DNA from: Atopobium sp.
GTDB taxonomy: Bacteria > Actinomycetota > Coriobacteriia > Coriobacteriales > Atopobiaceae
Direction: 5' to 3'
DNA length: 8,908 bases
Assembly: GCA_018376005.1 (NCBI GenBank)
Contig: JAHACE010000046.1
Span: forward strand, 1-8,908
Under the pieces are notes generated by a model. The model was not told the DNA's origin. It made no database searches and saw only the letters and a program-made list of their open reading frames with translations. Position 1 is the first letter of the stretch, and each line of letters opens with the position of its first letter. A program made the translations under genes and the position numbers. This document shows positions 6,992-8,908 of the stretch, in pieces.

Positions 6992-7175
6992 ACCTACTCC
7001 TCAAATGGCGATTACAAAAGTGTTCAGGAGACTTTAGACACAACAGTATCTAAAGAACCCGCCATGAGCAGGGTTCATTGGCTGGTCATGCCACATTCAG
7101 AGATAGATCAAATGTATGAGATACCTACTGTATACGTGACGCTGGTTGCCCAGCGGAAATGAGCCTATTCACGGC
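6992..7175 (-). promoter_or_regulatory. Long structured 5' leader of rny (candidate cis-regulatory RNA)
   Basis: If the promoter call is right, the rny mRNA starts near 7175 and carries a leader of about 180 nt. Possible helices in transcript order: CGTGA (7169-7173) with TCACG (7135-7139), enclosing a 6-bp stem CGCTGG/CCAGCG (7140-7155) capped by a GCAA (GNRA) tetraloop; TGGC/GCCA (7079-7093); GAACCC/GGGTTC (7055-7076, 10-nt loop); CTTTAGATAC pairing with GTGTCTAAAG (7032-7055) around a TGTT loop, 10 bp with one G-U. After these, CTCCT (7026-7030) can pair with AGGAG of the ribosome binding site (6997-7001). No long U-run is present, so control of translation or RNA stability is more likely than attenuation. 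It matches no riboswitch consensus I know. Self-control of rny, as known for rne of E. coli, is an inference. Confidence 0.5.
6997..7002 (-). promoter_or_regulatory. Strong ribosome binding site of rny
   Basis: The minus strand reads GAGGAG-TAGGT-ATG. The 9-nt string AGTAGGTAT here (6990-6998) recurs exactly in the leader at 7121-7129. The AGGAG core is complementary to CTCCT at 7026-7030. Confidence 0.85.
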
Positions 7176-7181
7176 ATATTT

Positions 7182-7210
7182 ATCGTATAGAGCATTGTAA
7201 CTTTTGTCAA
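7182..7210 (-). promoter_or_regulatory. Sigma-70-type promoter of rny
   Basis: The minus strand has a perfect -35 TTGACA (7205-7210), a 17-nt spacer and -10 TACGAT (7182-7187, 4/6 with the key T, A and final T). Predicted transcription start is near 7175. The 64 nt between it and the recX stop (7211-7274) are AT-rich and show no intrinsic terminator, so some read-through from recA-recX into rny is also possible. Confidence 0.7.
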
Positions 7211-7274
7211 TAAATAGCAGGTAGGAAAAGTAAAGTACATCAATACAACAGACTTATAAGCTAAGCAAATATAT

Positions 7275-7949
7275 TCATTCAGATGTGGCGTTTTCATCCA
7301 AAATCTTTTTAGCAACAGATGATGCTATAGAAAATGAATATCCCTTTGTGGCGAGAAACCTGACAAGCTTCTCATAATCATTTTTTCCCGACAGGTGTTT
7401 TCTCTGGGCCAAAGAATACGCAACTTCAAATTCATCCACATCAGAAAAGTAAGCGTCAGGCCATCCAGGGAGCGTCTCAACTTCAATCCCTTTTTTAGAA
7501 ATTTCAGTTTTAATTTTAAGAGGACCCCAGCCTTGTGAAATTTTAGAACGTATATAGACGTCTGCAAAACGACTGTCATTAATCAAACCAACTTCAACAG
7601 CCCTCTGCACTGCAGGGTCTCTTACATTCTTCTGATAGCCATCAAGCATGAGCTTTTTTTGAAGCTCAGCTGTAGAGTAGTCCCTTTTTACAATCAAAGC
7701 CTCAATACGAGCTTTAATGCACTGCGTTGAAATCTCTTTTAGCTCATACAGAAACTCATTGCGAGAAGAAGGTGTAAAAACACCATCTTTCTCTTTGTTC
7801 TGAAGAGAACGAGCTACTGTTGGAGGGACAAAGAATTCCTCCGTCCCTCCAACTTCAGTTTCTAAAAGTATCTTTGCTTTAGGCTTTGCCTGACCTAGAA
7901 CTGCCTGTTTCTTTTTTGGAAGTTCAATCGACCAAGAAATTTCTGACAT
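7275..7949 (-). CDS. recX: Regulatory protein RecX
   Basis: At 224 aa it is longer than the approximately 166 aa of E. coli and nearer the Firmicutes type. Residues about 24-75 form an N-terminal part (KILLE...EEFFVPPTVARSL...FLYELKE) that looks like the small beta-rich domain of Bacillus-type RecX. Helical RecX repeats follow: ARIEALIVKRDYSTAELQKKL (80-100), AVQRAVEVGLINDSRFADVYI (113-133), then WGPLKIKTEISKKGI (141-155), and a last, degenerate repeat to about 216 (FLATKGYSFSIASSVAKKIL). RecX binds in the groove of RecA filaments and limits or modulates recombinase activity. The ATG at 7949 shares one base with the recA stop (TAATG), so translation is coupled; the only binding-site-like GGAAGA lies about 14 nt upstream inside recA. 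A strong hairpin lies in codons 33-44. Confidence 0.93.
   Translation of the reverse strand: MSEISWSIELPKKKQAVLGQAKPKAKILLETEVGGTEEFFVPPTVARSLQNKEKDGVFTPSSRNEFLYELKEISTQCIKARIEALIVKRDYSTAELQKKLMLDGYQKNVRDPAVQRAVEVGLINDSRFADVYIRSKISQGWGPLKIKTEISKKGIEVETLPGWPDAYFSDVDEFEVAYSLAQRKHLSGKNDYEKLVRFLATKGYSFSIASSVAKKILDENATSE
7819..7853 (-). repeat. 11-bp perfect inverted repeat inside recX
   Basis: GTTGGAGGGAC (7819-7829) and GTCCCTCCAAC (7843-7853) are exact reverse complements with a 13-nt loop. In the recX mRNA it starts 97 nt after the A of the ATG, and its loop carries GGAGGAATTC, which includes an SD-like core. It encodes residues 33-44 (VGGTEEFFVPPT). No U-run follows on either strand, so it is not a standard terminator. 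It may slow ribosomes or trigger RNA cleavage, lowering recX relative to recA; this is inferred. Confidence 0.6.
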
Positions 7950-8908
7950 TATTCAGCAGAATCTTCCGTTGCAACCGGAGTGCCAACTTCAGAATCTTCA
8001 TCAAATACAAGGCCACAAGCAACTCGTACTTTGTGATCAATCTCTTCCATGAGATCTGGATTGGCAGTAAGGAAAGATTTAGCTGCTTCTCTACCCTGGC
8101 CAAGACGCTCACCCTCATAGGTGAACCAAGCTCCAGACTTGTTGACAATCTCAAAATCAACAGCCATATCAAGAATGGAACCCTCTTTGGAGATGCCTTG
8201 ACCGTACATAATGTCAAACTCAGCAACCTTAAAAGGCGGAGCAACCTTGTTCTTTACAACCTTAACGCGAACACGGTTACCAACGTTTTCTCCGTTAACC
8301 TTAATGCTGTCAACGCGGCGAATATCCATACGGACAGTAGAGAAAAACTTAAGAGCCCTACCACCAGAAGTGGTCTCTGGGCTTCCAAACATAACGCCAA
8401 TCTTCTCTCTAAGTTGGTTAATGAAAATACAAAGCGTATTAGACTTTGAAAGAGAGCCAGCTAACTTACGGAGAGCTTGACTCATGAGACGAGCCTGAAG
8501 ACCAACGCTAGAATCGCCGATCTCTCCCTCAATCTCTGCACGAGGAACAAGAGCAGCAACAGAGTCAACAACTACAACATCAATGGCGCCTGAGCGAACA
8601 AGCATGTCACAAATTTCTAGAGCCTGCTCACCAGTATCTGGCTGAGAGATTAAAACATCGTCAATATCAACGCCAATACGAGCCGCATAGCCTGGGTCTA
8701 GTGCGTGCTCTGCGTCAATAAAGGCAACAACACCACCTAGCGCCTGAGCTTCTGCAAGAATTTCTAGTGAAAGTGTTGTCTTACCAGAGGACTCTGGGCC
8801 ATAAATCTCTACGATACGACCGCGAGGAACGCCGCCAATACCCAATGCTGCATCAAGAGCAAGTGAGCCAGTTGGAATAGCCTGAATATCAAAGGCAGGA
8901 CCACCCTC
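7949..8908 (-). CDS. recA: Recombinase RecA (5' end outside the window)
   Basis: 319 residues are visible; the frame stays open to the window edge and, by comparison with E. coli RecA, about 29 N-terminal residues are missing. Visible: IPTGSLALDAALGIGG, Walker A GPESSGKTT (visible residues 37-45), catalytic Glu in DAEHALDP (E67), Walker B VVVVD (111-115), DNA-binding loop L1 (about 125-144, EIEGEIGDSSVGLQARLMSQ), loop L2 (about 165-189, FGSPETTSGGRALKFF), the C-terminal domain, and a short acidic tail. RecA forms filaments on single-stranded DNA, drives strand exchange and promotes LexA self-cleavage. The TTG at 8843-8845 is an internal Leu codon, not the start. No intron or intein interrupts the visible part. 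The promoter and any SOS box lie outside the window. It overlaps recX by one base. Confidence 0.99.
   Translation of the reverse strand, partial: EGGPAFDIQAIPTGSLALDAALGIGGVPRGRIVEIYGPESSGKTTLSLEILAEAQALGGVVAFIDAEHALDPGYAARIGVDIDDVLISQPDTGEQALEICDMLVRSGAIDVVVVDSVAALVPRAEIEGEIGDSSVGLQARLMSQALRKLAGSLSKSNTLCIFINQLREKIGVMFGSPETTSGGRALKFFSTVRMDIRRVDSIKVNGENVGNRVRVKVVKNKVAPPFKVAEFDIMYGQGISKEGSILDMAVDFEIVNKSGAWFTYEGERLGQGREAAKSFLTANPDLMEEIDHKVRVACGLVFDEDSEVGTPVATEDSAE

Noticed and set aside
7055..7076. GAACCC/GGGTTC hairpin as an intrinsic terminator of recA-recX
   Set aside because: Only a short TTCTTT follows rather than a proper U-run, and it lies about 100 nt inside the predicted rny transcript.
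7034..7078. 14-residue open frame in the rny leader (MNPAHGGFFRYCCV), a possible leader peptide
   Set aside because: No ribosome binding site precedes it, and it coincides with the proposed hairpins; composition does not point to a specific attenuation signal.
7135..7175. Possible known riboswitch (CCGCTGGGCA resembles part of the ZTP/pfl motif)
   Set aside because: The required upstream half of the ZTP aptamer is absent and the string is explained by a simple GNRA hairpin; rny is also not a usual target.
7886..8449. 187-codon plus-strand open frame antisense to recX/recA
   Set aside because: It covers highly conserved recA codons on the other strand and shows no family resemblance or initiation signal.
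8843..8845. TTG as the start of recA
   Set aside because: The 21 codons upstream encode conserved RecA sequence (IPTGSLALDAAL) and the frame is open to the edge, so the TTG is an internal Leu codon.

Overview
This is a gene-dense chromosomal window of housekeeping type. Seven genes lie on the minus strand and one truncated gene lies on the plus strand at the left edge. No mobile element, phage gene, CRISPR array, tRNA or rRNA is visible. Moderate GC, a Gram-positive-type RecA, an RNase Y (rare among Actinobacteria outside a few deep classes) and the order recA-recX-rny-...-miaB-miaA-hflX fit a member of the Coriobacteriia, perhaps an Atopobium/Lancefieldella/Olsenella-like organism. That placement rests on recalled gene order and protein flavour, not on a search.

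Layout, in the direction of minus-strand transcription (right to left). recA (5' end outside the window) is joined to recX by a TAATG start/stop overlap. A 283-nt gap follows; it holds a good sigma-70-type promoter and an approximately 180-nt leader able to form several hairpins, ending in a strong ribosome binding site for rny (RNase Y). Three bases after rny comes an unnamed GHKL-fold ATPase. After 74 nt comes a 525-residue protein whose first 80 residues are a complete-looking SpoVS (Alba-like) domain fused in frame to a full MiaB tRNA methylthiotransferase. It overlaps miaA by ATGA, and hflX follows 47 nt later. The 3' end of hflX overlaps by 30 nt the end of a convergent DUF1624 (heparan-alpha-glucosaminide N-acetyltransferase-like) membrane protein gene.

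How the genes fit together. recA/recX form a recombination pair (recombinase and modulator). The block from rny to hflX is mainly about RNA: mRNA decay at the membrane (RNase Y), i6A37 formation (MiaA), its conversion to ms2i6A37 (MiaB), and ribosome rescue/splitting (HflX). The most unusual items are the SpoVS-MiaB fusion, the orphan GHKL ATPase placed between rny and the fusion, the structured rny leader, and an 11-bp perfect inverted repeat inside recX.
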